From Beroe forskalii (lineage: Eukaryota; Ctenophora; Nuda; Beroida; Beroidae): 64,000 nucleotides of DNA. The stretch spans positions 372,001 through 436,000 of the forward strand of contig WFMF01000014.1 of assembly GCA_011033025.1 (NCBI GenBank). Reading direction: 5' to 3'. Of this stretch, positions 11,443-22,639 are shown piece by piece. The stretch's first letter is position 1, and each line of letters opens with the position of its first letter. Below the pieces are notes generated by a model, which made no database searches, had not been told where the DNA came from, and was given only the letters and a program-made list of their open reading frames with translations. A program made the position numbers and the translations under genes.

Positions 11443-12290
11443 TCATGACTTGACTCGACTCGACGACTCGACTCGACGACGCGACTCGACGACTCGACTT
11501 GACAACTCGACTCGACTCGACGACTCGACTTGACTCGACGACTCGACTCGACTCGACGACTCAACTCGACGACTCGACTCGACTCGACGACTCAACTCGA
11601 CGACTCGACTCGACGACTCAACTCGACGACTCGACTCGACTCGACGACTCGAATCGACGACTCGACTCAATGACTCGACTAGACGACTCGACTCGACGAC
11701 TCGACGACTCGACGACTCGACGACTCGACTCGACGACTCGACTCGACGACTCGACTCGACGACTCGACTCGACGGCTCGACTCGATTTTCGACGACTCGA
11801 CTCGACGACTCGACTCGACGACTCGACTCGACGACTCGACTCGACGACTCGACTCGACGACTCGACGACTCGACGACTCGACGACTCGAGTCGTCGAGTC
11901 GAGTCGAGTCGAGTCGAGTCGTCGAGTCGAGTCGTCGAGTCGAGTCGTCGTCGAGTCGAGTCGTCGAGTCGAGTCGTCGAGTCGAGTCATCGAGTCGAAT
12001 CGTAGAGTCGTCGAGTCGCCGAGTCGTCGAGTCGCCGAGTCGTCGAGTCGTCGAGTCGAGTCGTCGAGTCGAGTCGTCGAGTCGAGTCGTCGAGTCGAGT
12101 CGTCGAGTCGAGTCGTCGAGTCGAGTCATCGAGTCGAGTTGAGTCGTCGAGTCGTCGAGTCGAGTCGTTGAGACGAGTCGTCGAGTCGAGTCGTTGAGAC
12201 GAGTCGTCGAGACAAGTCAGAGAGTCGTCAAATCAAGTCGTCGAGTTGAGGCATCGAGTCGATTTGAGTCGTCGAGTCACTGAGTGGTCG
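11443..12290. repeat. Strand-switching TCGAC/GTCGA microsatellite
   Basis: The left half (11443-11888) is made of GACTCGACTCGACGACTCGA-type words and the right half (11889-12290) is the same sequence on the other strand, GTCGAGTCGAGTCGTCGA. The switch is at the palindrome CGACGACTCGAGTCGTCG, centred at 11888/11889. The whole tract is therefore a palindrome of about 850 bp made of simple repeats. Long open frames rich in Arg, Leu, Asp, Ser and Thr arise on both strands simply because the repeat lacks stop codons. They should not be annotated as genes. Confidence 0.95.
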
Positions 12291-12849
12291 TAGAGTGACT
12301 AGAGTTAATTCATGACGTAAGTGAAATTTTTTAGTTGTCACGTGACTGTACACTTAACAAGAGTACGAAAAATCGTTTATGGAAGAGCTCAAGACTTGAG
12401 TCTGATTTAACTATTTGATTTTGGAAGCCCTTTTAGTGAAATGGATCAAGATGCAGCTAATTTGGTGAAGTTTAACATAACAGCCTCTTTAAAATTGAAA
12501 AAAGCCTTTCAATAGGTGACGTCACTCAGCAGTCAACCGGAATGAGACTTATCGGGCATAGATCAGAGCAGCAACGCCAAGAGGGCCCCATGGTAGCGCC
12601 AGTGCGCCAGGGCAGTGCCATGGTGTAAGCCACGAGGACGACACGACGAAGCCATGAAGACGCCATGGCTTCACAGTGGCACTGCCATGATGTCACCGTG
12701 GCGCCCTTGTGGCTTCATCGTTGCCCAGTAGTGGCGTCCTCGTGGCTTCACCATGGCACTGCCCTGGCGTCACCGCGGCACTGCGGTGCGGCTCGTGGCG
12801 TCGCTGATCCATGTTTTGATCCATCCCCGAAATATCTGTTAAATTATCA
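12291..12849. other. Unique interior of the foldback element
   Basis: The first 240 bp are AT-rich without features apart from TGACGTCACTCAG at about 12518. From about 12560 to 12800 the DNA is GC-rich with recurring TGGCG, CCATGG and GTGGCTTCA words, suggesting a decayed simple or tandem repeat. A 77-codon frame at 12665-12898 has low-complexity composition and runs into the inverted arm, so I do not accept it as a gene. Confidence 0.5.
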
Positions 12850-13276
12850 TTTTGACCTTCTAGATGAACTTCGAGATGAATTCGTTGAACTCCGTTGAAC
12901 TGCGTTGAACTCCGTTGAACTGCGTTGAACTCCGTTGAACTGGAGTCCGCGAGATGAACTTCCTAGTTCATATGAATTGGGCGAACTGGAATGCATATGA
13001 GTTCATATGAGTTCATATGCATCTCAGTTCACTAAATTTTGGTGAACTAGTTCATCCGTGTTTAATGAATTCATATGAATTCATATGAAGTTCATATGAA
13101 CTTGGTGGAGTTCATATGAAGTTCATATGAATTCATATGAAGTTCATATGAAGTTCATTCATATAAAAATTTATTGAACTGGTAAACGCATTCAAATGAA
13201 CTCATATGAATTCATATGAATTCATATGAAGTGCGCGGCGACTTCATATGAACTGCAGTTCACCCAGTATATAGCC

Positions 13277-13686
13277 AACCATAGTGCTGCGGTTCATGAT
13301 AATGTGACACTTGTGTCAAACATAGTGCTGCAGTTCATGGTAGTCTGACACTGTGTCAAACAAAGTGCTGCGGTCCATGGTAGTGTGACACTGTGTCAAA
13401 AATAGTGCTGCGGCTCATGGTAGTGTGACACTGTGTCAAATGAAGTGCTACGGTTAATGATAATGTGTCAACCATAGTGCTGTGGTTCATGATAATGTGA
13501 CACTTGTGTCAAACATAGTGCTGCAGTTCATGGTAGTGTGACACTGTGTCAAACAAAGTGCTGCGGTCCATGGTAGTGTGACACTTTGTCGAACAGAGTG
13601 CTACGGTTAATGGTAGTGTGACACTGTGTCAAACAAAGTGCTGCGGTTCATGATAGTGTGACACTGTGTCAAACGAAGTGCTGTGG
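13277..13686. repeat. 40-bp satellite array, second block
   Basis: Continues the 9258-10743 array in the same orientation after the inserted foldback element, with the same 40-bp units and the same TGACACTGTGTCA core. Its left edge is the AACCATAG duplication and its right edge is GTGCTGTGG, which is repeated at 14314-14322. The identical orientation shows that the two blocks were one array before insertion. Confidence 0.93.
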
Positions 13687-14313
13687 CATGGGTGGAGCAG
13701 GAGCCGGGGACAGGGGGTTTTTTCCCCGGCTTTATTCATGGAGCCAGGGAAAAGTATCCTTTTTCCCCGGCTCAAATTTGACAAAATTTTCAACCTTCTT
13801 ATATAAAATCGCAAATTGTGTCCAGCTTTGAGCCTTACTTTTCAAGTTACACTTTCTGGCCAATCTATAATTGTGTAAAATTTGCTTTGTTATTTCAAGG
13901 CTACTTTACCTTGACCAAATAGGATTATGACCATCATTAACCGATACAAACTAAATTCAGTGTGGTTACTGTAAGTGAACACGACTTTTCATTTGATAGG
14001 CGGTTTTACCAATCGGAAATTCAGTTCAATAACACAATATTATGATGTCACTTCCATATGCCTATCATTTTTGATATGCTGCAACATGAGAACATGTAGA
14101 TATTGGTCCGACCTGATTGCTTTAGGAAGTTAGGAAAACAAACAACCTTGGGACTGGGAGTGGGAAGCTAATGTTTCATACAACTACGTTACTGTTCGTC
14201 TTTTGGGATCAAAAATGTTGTTGGACTGCTATAATTAAATTACCATGATTCAATTAGCGTTAATTTTCGAGGGAAAAATTCCCCGGCTCAAAAATCGACA
14301 TTGCTCCACCGTT
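13687..14313. mobile_element. 627-bp insertion with short TIRs in the satellite
   Basis: The satellite is interrupted here and resumes at 14314. Short inverted repeats lie at the edges: GGTGGAGCA at about 13691 and TGCTCCACC at about 14302. Just inside are GAGCCGGGG and CCCCGGCTC blocks in inverted arrangement. GTGCTGTGG is present at both 13678-13686 and 14314-14322, a candidate 9-bp target duplication, although the phase with the TIRs is off by a few bases. No significant open frame. It is read as a non-autonomous DNA element. Confidence 0.65.
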
Positions 14314-14648
14314 GTGCTGTGGTTCATGGTAGTGTGACACTGTGTCAAACAAAATTGCTGCGGCTCATGGTAGTGTGACACTGTGCCAAACATAGTGCTG
14401 CCGTTCATGGTAATGTGACACTGTGTCAAACATAGTTCTGAGGTTTGTAGTAGTGTGTAATCTGGGGTTGTGTTGAGAAACACAATTTGTATTTAGCAAC
14501 ATTTGTCGCAATAGTGTGACACAACAAAGTGCTGTGGTTCATGATAGTGTGACACTCTGTCTAATAAAGTGCTCCAGTTCATGGTAGTGTGACAACTGAC
14601 ACTGTGTCAAACATAGTGCTGCGGTTCATGGCAGTGTGACACTGTCGT
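14314..14648. repeat. 40-bp satellite array, third block
   Basis: Right end of the satellite, same orientation as the other blocks. Units become irregular (for example at 14450-14520) and the array ends after TGACACTGTCG near 14648. Confidence 0.88.
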
Positions 14649-15377
14649 GCATCTGGTGCTGCGGACGATTTAGAGATTTGGGTGCTGCCCAATGAAATGT
14701 ATTTAAGATTATGAAATTAAATCTCAGTTGAAATCTTATATTTCCTTCAACTTTATAGCCATGAAATTGTTATTTGTTATGGGTCTGTGCTGTAAGTGTA
14801 ACGGCTTCTTGTCAGAAAAAATAAATCTGTGGCAGGGGCAGTTGTAACAAAAATGTACAGATTTTGATCTTGGAAACGGGCACTGGAACGTGAAATGAAT
14901 GGCAGAGTTCACTAATTCTTCAAACTACCCGCCAAGAAGTGCCCATGACCTCGGGTATTTTCTGCCTAAAACTACTGGCGAATTACCGAGTAATATGGTA
15001 CTCGAAAGTGCTCAGACAGTGCCTAACAATTGACTCAACCAACTCTACCATCATATATCCATAATTTTAAACCATCAAGTCCGGTTAATGGCCAGCCTGC
15101 AGCCCACCCACATGCAATTTTATTCGTTTCAAAATTTGTCACGATTTGCCAGATTTATGTACGTTTACCGCACGCGCGATGCTGTAATTGCTTCATCGCG
15201 CACGTACGAACATATTCTATACCCATGCGCGGCGTAAAAATATCGCGTAAAGTTTCATCTGACCCTTATTTCACTGAAATAATGGTCAGACAACGTCTGA
15301 CAATAACATCCTATGAACGGGGGAGGCCGAGGCCAGGAAACGCCTGGCAATAGAAACGCACTTGCTAAACACGTTGA
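14649..15377. other. Spacer between satellite and inverted arm A2
   Basis: No gene supported. It contains an inverted pair around 15168-15215 (CGCACGCGCGATG ... CATCGCGCACGTACG) and GC-rich ends with CAGACAACGTCTGAC at about 15288 and CCAGGAAACGCCTGG at about 15335. These are the mirror image of the element ends near 5842-5870. The 107-codon frame at 15030-15353 spans these palindromes and has no recognisable domain. Confidence 0.45.
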
Positions 15378-15446
15378 AAATAGTCATATGGAATATTTAC
15401 TATTTGATACCTATTCGATACCTATTCGATACCTATTTTTTCGTTT

Positions 15447-15603
15447 GGCCCTTTTGGAACAGTATCCGTGTTCCAAAGGGCCAAATTGGCCCTTTGGAAT
15501 AGCTTCGTGTTCCAAAAGGGCCAAAGATGGCCCTTTGGAATAGCTTCGTGTTCCAAAGGGCCAAATTGGCACTTTTGGAACATATTCGTGTTCTAAAAGG
15601 GCC
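15447..15603. repeat. Palindromic GGCCCTTTTGGAACA array (copy A2)
   Basis: Reverse-oriented counterpart of 5311-5472 with the same four hairpin units. Several arms have lost one base in the A or T run (CCAAAGGG instead of CCAAAAGGG), so the arms pair slightly less perfectly than in the other two copies. The GGTATCGAATA tandem follows on its left side. Confidence 0.88.
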
Positions 15604-18600
15604 AAAATGCTGCGCGCGGCTTAGCGCGGTATTTTCCAACAATATAACTTCGCGCATTACAGTTTTTCCGATTTTGACCCATTTTTCACCAAAATTGCGA
15701 CCGATTGAGCGCCCGGCACAAACCGCATTTCCCAGTGAAAATGACAGCAAGGCGAGGAGCGTGCTGTGAAACAGTATCGTTAAAATTCATAAAAGTCTGT
15801 ATACGAGACTAGATTTAGTAAAAAGAGAGAATCAATTTTTTGAGGGATGAAGGACTGTTGTTCCAGGAGGAATTGCTAAATATAGAATTCATGAATGGTG
15901 TAACAAGAACAGAGAAATGAAATTAAACGCCGTATTTTAGTTGGAAATATGATGTTATTCATGAACATAACAATTTGACATATTTGAAAATCCCGATGCC
16001 TAGGTTTTTAAATACCTAATTGGCCGTAATTTTTGTCCAAAGGGAGGTTAAAACGCCAGTTAATTTACGTTAAATAAATCTTTTATCACTTGGTTTATAC
16101 AGTGTTTAGATAACGTAGTTATAAAACACGTAGATAACGATCTAAATCGTGATGAAAGACTGAGAATTTTGTTTTTTGATGCAATTCATTGACTTTAAAT
16201 TGGTTTCCGTGGCTATTTTGAGCAAAAATTCCTTGCTTTGGCAACTGCTTGAAAAGTCAGATGATTCAAAAATATTTCGATGTTTGTCCATTGGGCCGGT
16301 TAAAATTGGCCGGCTAAATAAAGGCCAATAAGGTGTAGAAATTGAACATTTAAATTGAAAGACTTATTCTAAGTTAATCAGAGAATAAGGATCTATAAAC
16401 ATCTTAAAACTTTGATATAAAGCGAAGTGAAACTGCACGATAATTATGTCTGTTTGTGCCGCCGTATACAAACAACCTTGCTAAGAAATTATCAAGAGAA
16501 ACTAAGGCTAAAGTTGCTTATAATTGGTGTCGTTGCTATGGATTAACTAGTTCACTGCTCGTGCATTCTACGCAAAATGAGTGGATTGCAAAATGCTGAG
16601 CTTTGCAACGCTCAGTGCTGTGTGAGAGGAGGAGCTCCAGGGAATTTTGTAGAAATGGATGTGCAGATTATGAAAAGCATTCCCGTTGGTAACATGTAAA
16701 GTGGTTTATTCCAATTTCTTGCTCCTCTGATCCCTGAATTGCATAACTAGCGCCGTGGTTGAATTTTTTATTTGTTTTTGATGCGGTAAAAAGTATTAAC
16801 TTGATTTATATCGCGTTGGTAGAAATTTGCAGACGAGGCGGCCCGTAGTGCCATGGTGAGCTGTATTTTAGCAATAAGCAGGCCCACCGGGGCTGCTAGT
16901 AAATATATAAAAGAGAGAATTGACATGCTCACCAATCACCATGTTTAACTGCATTAGTTTTGTTTAAAAATCGTTCGGAACCACACTACCCGTGTACTTG
17001 ATTAAAAATCTACCAAATTATAAGGGGAGTGTCAGTGTCCCTATTTTCCGAGTAGAATCGATACAACCGCAACTTTCAAGGATCTGCATTCCAAACCAAG
17101 GCTCAAGGTTTCAATAGGAGAAAAATACTCATGGTTGTCTGGATCAGTGTATCGTTAGCTCAACTTCAACAATACCGGAATACCCGTCTGCTCACACAAT
17201 CACTGGCAACATCTGAAAATAGACAATATGAACTAATGTAGCGGGAGAACACCTCATCGTGTAAGACATATTCGTCTATTTCATGTCGTAATTCCAACTT
17301 TCCAACATTTAATCAATGTGGAATTGATATCTAGGTCGAAAGTAATATGTTGAAATGTAGGTCAAATGCACGGCCTAATCAACGGCAGGAGTTGGTGGGT
17401 AGCAGCCCCCAGACACCAGATATATAGAACAAATAAAATTGCCGTCTCAAAACGATTTTTACCCTCATCCCAGTCTAATTTTGATGTAATTTCTTAGGTT
17501 CCTATATGAGAAAGGTGTAAAGAAATGAAAATGAAACTTCTTCAAAGCGGGGGTCTTGCAGCGGCAACCCTCAGAAGCCAGATGTTTGGAGCTCATGGAA
17601 GTATGGAATTGAAGTCTCAACATAGGATTTTTCCGTCGTTTCAGTTTAATTTTTACAAAAGGTTTGAAATGAAAAGGTCTACAGAAATAGAAATGAGAAA
17701 AAAGGCGGGTGTTTGGGCCTTGGGGTGGCCAGTCCCGGGAGCCAGACGTTTGGAGAGTTGAAATGTGGCCCAAGCCAGTAGAATTGTTTGCTTCAATGGT
17801 GCTGTGAAGAAAATTTCTTTCTGACATTGGGCAGACAGTGGCCCAATGTTCAATCATTAATTGTTAGCGACCTTACGGATAAATTTGAAAGGCCACCTAT
17901 AAAAAATGTTAGGGGGCCTAGGCCCTGACAAGGTTTTTCTCAAAAAATTTAGCCTCAAAAGGAGAATCAGTTAGACAGAAATGGGCAGACTGGAGGTTCG
18001 GCGACTTCTCCCAGAGGACCACTAGAGGACACTAGAGGACCACTGGAGGACACTAGAAGACCAGTCTGCCCAGAAATGTTTCTTGAAATTCACCTTTTTA
18101 AAGTTAAATCAATCAATAATACATGATTTTAGTTTTATATTTATGCAAAATAGTGAAAACCAGGGCTATGAAAAAATGAAAATTTTGCTCATGTGAATTT
18201 TGGCCCCCTTAGTTTTCAAAAGCCCCATCCCCCTAGAAAAAATCTAGGGGGCCTCGGCCCCCGCTAGCTCGAAAAAGTGAGTAATGGCATGGCATGGTGT
18301 TATATTTAGAGAAACTTCACAGAAATCTGTACCTCAGCACTATCGTTCGACGATCGTTCTTACCTACAGTCCTACCGGTCCTACTATTGTCCAGTGGAGG
18401 ACCTCACGCTAGGAAACGACCGAATCGAACCAAAATCGAATATCGGTTAACCGGGCGTTTTCGGCCAACCGAAACCGAAATCTTAACCTAATATTTTGAT
18501 TTCGCAATTAACCGTTTAGGGAAATTGGTCGGTAAACCGAACCGAAACCGAAATACCGGTTGACCGGGCATCTTTAGCAAACCGAAACCGAAATCGTAAC

Positions 18601-20208
18601 TGGAATTTATGGGAAATGGTAACCGGTCGTTTGGTACCGCGGACTTGCCCCTCACGAAATGATCTGGATTATTTTTGGAAAGATCTTCTAATCTTTTTCG
18701 GAAAAGGGACGATGGTATCAGACAGAAAGACACCCGTTAAACAATGGAGACCATGGGACATCACCTGATCACTCACTCTGGCAAAATTTTATCTCACAAA
18801 AGCACATTGGAGACAGTGGAGACAGTATGTCTTACCAATGTAAAATTGAGTACAGGTTGGATCTCTCACGGTCCGCAAATATCAAGTCTTTAAATTATTT
18901 TGTTCGTTTCATGATATACTATAATTTTTCTAATGAGTTTTAGTGCGGTTACACTCTGTGTAAAAAAACGTTGATGAGGTTTCAAGAAACGGTGCATAGG
19001 ATTCAAAAAAACTTTAAGATCACGATTGGACCATGTCAAGGATTTAGATATCAAAAAATCGATCATTCGTTTCCCCCCCCCCCCCCGCCGCCGACGTTCA
19101 TGTACATAGACCGGTCGATTTCGAACGATCGGAGTAAAGTGCTATACTAGCTTATAACTCAGTCCAATGTCTTATCAGATTGCTTTTTCAACTGTTAATT
19201 TGAATAAATGTTGAAATTTTACAGTATGCCATAGGGCAGAACTACATACCATTTAACAGGAGTAACTGTCGTGTGATATCATCCGAAGCAATTAGCCACT
19301 TTAAATTGGTTCTCCAGTCTCAACCTGAAAAAGACCAATTAGTTTATTAATCAATCTAAGTAATGGAAAAATACATCTCTCAATCAAAGCGATGCTCTTA
19401 AATCACCAACTCATGATAGTGTTTGCATCCAATAAATCAACTGTAGATTTATAGTTTTAAGTTATGGAGCATGGACGGGAAGTTGGGACTGAATTGACAT
19501 AAAAATCAGACTTTTGTATTCAATGAATTCATGTGAGGTTGCTGATTATGATGCTCTCGTTCTAAGTTTTTTGTTGTCAATTATGAGTATCAAGAGTCGA
19601 ACTGTGAAGCACTTCAAAACAGAAAAATATCATTACCTGTACTATCGGTGGAACAGGAGAATATCCAAGTACAAATGTAACTTCAAATCTGAAAAATACT
19701 GAGTTATAGGTCATGATTAACTATCTGGACGAATCTTAAGCCAAATTATTTGCGTTGGTGTAAGATAATCTTTCCAAAAGTCGACAAATAACTCCCAAAC
19801 AAAATTCCTTCATTAATATATCTCAATATCAATCTGGAGAGCTACTTGTCAACGAAAGTGTGTGAGTGTGTAAAAAAGTGGGTATGTGTGTAAAAAGTTA
19901 TAAGTGTTAAAAAGGAGTGTAAAAAGAATGAAAAACAAGCTAAAAAATGTGTACGTGTGTGAAAAAGTATGTACGTGCGTAAAAAAAGTGTGCAAAGGGG
20001 GATGTCAGTGTCTGTGTCTGTTTTAACTTTTTTAACTTATTTTTGGGACAAAACAGACCTGTCCGTTATGTAGTAGATAAAATTTATAAATCCCATCCAA
20101 TGTCTTATCTATAAAGGTGTATGGGTATACTACAAACCTGTCCGTTATGGGCCACGCAAGACTCCGGAATCCTGAGTATCACAGTTTAGGTATTGGAGCA
20201 TTGAAGCA

Positions 20209-20706
20209 TTGATAGACAAAAATTTGGACCCCTTTAGGCTTTATGTGAGTGAGAAAAACGCACAAAACGGCATGTTCGTCTTGTCCTTTTTTGCATCAGA
20301 GGCTGGGCAGAGGGAGAAGAATTTGGTAGTGTTTGGACTGACTGAATCAACAGATGAAGACGTAAAGGGCTGGGTCAATGAAATGCTGGATGCTATGGGC
20401 GAAAAGCCATCATTTGAAGCATAAAAAATTGGGAGAGTGAGGGAGGGTACATCGAGACCCAGGCTCGTGAAGCTGAAAAGCACTGGGACAGTGGCTGCTG
20501 GTATGAGGAGGAAGATGGATTTGCTGAAGAAGACAGAGTTGTTCAAGTAATTGTTTATCTGCCCTGGTCGGACTTTGATGCAGAGGAGGGAGCACAAGGA
20601 CTGTATGCTGGAACTTCGAAGACACTGTGCTGAGCAACCTGACAGAGCTCACGTCATAAGGGAGGGGGTTGTTGATACTGTGGACAAGGACAGAAGTAGC
20701 CATTGA
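20209..20706 (+). pseudogene. LINE ORF1-like fragment with two in-frame stops (copy A2)
   Basis: One continuous frame from 20209 to a TGA at 20704-20706, broken only by TAA at 20422-20424 and 20548-20550. The peptide contains EKNLVVFGLTESTDEDV (an RRM-like beta strand as in LINE ORF1 proteins), then IGRVREGTSRPRLVKLKS, GMRRKMDLLKKTELFK, LFICPGRTLMQRREHKD and HVIREGVV. That order is typical of the C-terminal half of ORF1/gag-like proteins of CR1- and Jockey-type LINEs. It is non-functional here. Both stops also occur in the copies at 392-887 and 59009-59506, so the fragment was already dead in the ancestor of these repeats. Confidence 0.65.
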
Positions 20707-21239
20707 GGATAGGAGAGATGCATAATTGGGCATGTCTAATTTTTGACAAAGGGGGGACAGTCATCAATTTCTACCTTTGTGTGGACTGTGGAGTTGCAGT
20801 TATAACTGTATTTTATTTATATCATTATCTTATATGTTGATATTTCATTTTGGTAATTGCTAGCCCCCAGTTGTGAGTACACAGGGCTGTATAGTCCTCA
20901 CAATTATTTGGAATCTACAGACTGTTTTAGCTGAGTTTCACTTTCAGCAATCCTTTTATCTTTTCATTGGTGTGCTGTGTCCTGTGAAAGGACCTTTTTA
21001 TTATATATTGTCATATTTTTTCATATACATTTGAAAAGCCCTTAGTGGTGCAGTAAGCAGATTTGCAATCAATCAAAATCCGTTTTGTCTGCTTTTGAAT
21101 AGCAGACAAGTGTGCAAGTGTTCAACAAAGTGTGAAAGTGCATGAAAAAGTGTGTGCAAAATGACATATAGGTACTATTGTCTAATGTTTATTTGATACT
21201 GTTTGATTTTTGCCACAATCTATTTAATCTGGAATAAAC

Positions 21240-22639
21240 AAATTTTATGAAGACATTCAAATAATCTATGATAAAAATGCAGCACTTCCAAAAAATACAG
21301 AGCTTCACACTGACTCATGAAATGAATTTGTAATGAAACTACTGCATCGAAAACATGCTTTGCCTAATTATAAAAAGATTTATTTCCTTATGGTATGGTT
21401 TTTGAATAATACAAAATAGAAAACACTCTGTCTTGGGTAATTTTTAGATTTCATATTTTCAAAATTTTCCTAATATGGTATAATTTTGTTTTAATAATAA
21501 AATTCCTCAAATGAATGAATCATTGATTCAATAAAAGAATTTGCCACTTGTCAAACTGCCAAAACCCAGACTTAATCCAGCTGGACAAAGGTAGCTAATA
21601 AAATTAACTCACTATAGTGCAAGACTATCCAGATTATTTTAAAAAAAACTCAGTCAAATATTTTATATGAATCTCAAAAATTAGGTGAGTAAAATTTCAG
21701 CATGGAAATCAACTAAATTTTCCCAAATAGGTTATTGAACTTGAAGCATAAGAATAGTGTTGACTTTGTCATGTGACCAAAGACTTTGAACTGACCTGGA
21801 GCAGAAAAAAGACCAACAGACTTGAAATATTCAGTAACAATATTCAGTAACTGAATCAAAATTGTGGGTCACATGACCAAGCAAGCATTATTTAATGTGT
21901 CAAGTATATATGTCTGTTCAGGTTTTCATTAATGCAACAGCATTGAAATACAACTTATTGAATTTGACCAAATGAACTTTGAATTGAACTGGACAAAGAC
22001 TAATGATGAACTTAAATTTCTTGACTTTGTTATGTCACTAAAAGACTTCAGGGGACCTGGAAGCAGTCAAAATTCAACAGACAACAAATATTGCAAGGTT
22101 TCTACAAACAATATTAAGTTCAAACTGAGATTTCATTACACCATATCATTTTGGTGTCTCATTAAGCAATTTATACATGATCTACCTAGATTCTGATGGT
22201 TTTCATTAATGCAAAACTAAGGACAATGAAAGTTTTTATTTAATGTGTCAACAAAATGATCCATTGCCCATTAATAATAGCTATTGACAATGAAATTTAA
22301 AACAAATGATCCATAGCTAGATTATAGCCTACTATTTCATTGAGACTGAATGACCAAGAAAATCACCTATAACCAAATATAAAATTATGATGGGACCTAA
22401 AGTCCTAAAGAATATTCCTGAAGAATATGGTATTTAAATTTCTGAACAAATTGATCGAAACAAGGTTTTAAAAGGTCAGATTCAAATGAACATATGATCA
22501 AGAAAATAAGCTATCATCGGTGAATCATATGAAAATTTAGCTGTGTCTACAGCCCAATGTATTAATTAGAGAAAACAATAATTTTCAAATTCGCAAAAGA
22601 ATTGAAATGATATTGCACAAAATCGCCAATAACAAATAA
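21240..22639. other. AT-rich outer part of family A, no gene
   Basis: AT-rich non-coding DNA. The segment 21552-21900 (AACTGCC, CCCAGACTTAATCCAGCTGG, GTCATGTGACCAAAGACTTTG) recurs at 63103-63460, and 22316-22440 recurs at about 63520-63660. The 74-codon frame at 21972-22196 has no recognisable domain and is not supported. Confidence 0.5.

Larger units (their letters stand above)
10752..13276. mobile_element. 2.5-kb foldback element inserted in the satellite
   Basis: The element begins GGCTATATACTGGGTGAACT and ends with the reverse complement AGTTCACCCAGTATATAGCC. It is flanked on both sides by AACCATAG (10744-10751 and 13277-13284), an 8-bp target-site duplication; the same word occurs in undisturbed satellite units. 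The inverted arms cover about 10752-11185 and 12850-13276. They are built of TTCATATGAA words plus a tandem 10-bp GAACTGCGTT (clearest at 11096-11162; GAACTCCGTT variants at 12887-12940). Between them lie a short unique stretch, a strand-switching TCGAC microsatellite (11443-12290) and 560 bp of further sequence. No transposase frame is present, so it must be non-autonomous. An 8-bp duplication fits hAT, P or Merlin-type transposition, but the ends do not identify the superfamily. Confidence 0.85.

Noticed and set aside
11443..12129. Open frames of 228 and 168 codons rich in Arg, Ser, Val, Asp and Leu
   Set aside because: They are translations of the TCGAC microsatellite, which lacks stop codons in several frames on both strands.
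12665..12898. 77-codon frame in GC-rich DNA
   Set aside because: Low-complexity composition, no domain, and it runs into the inverted arm of the foldback element.
1..21098. Maverick/Polinton-type giant transposon with long TIRs
   Set aside because: No protein-primed DNA polymerase, integrase, ATPase or capsid-like frame is present in the spacer; only ferrochelatase and repeats.
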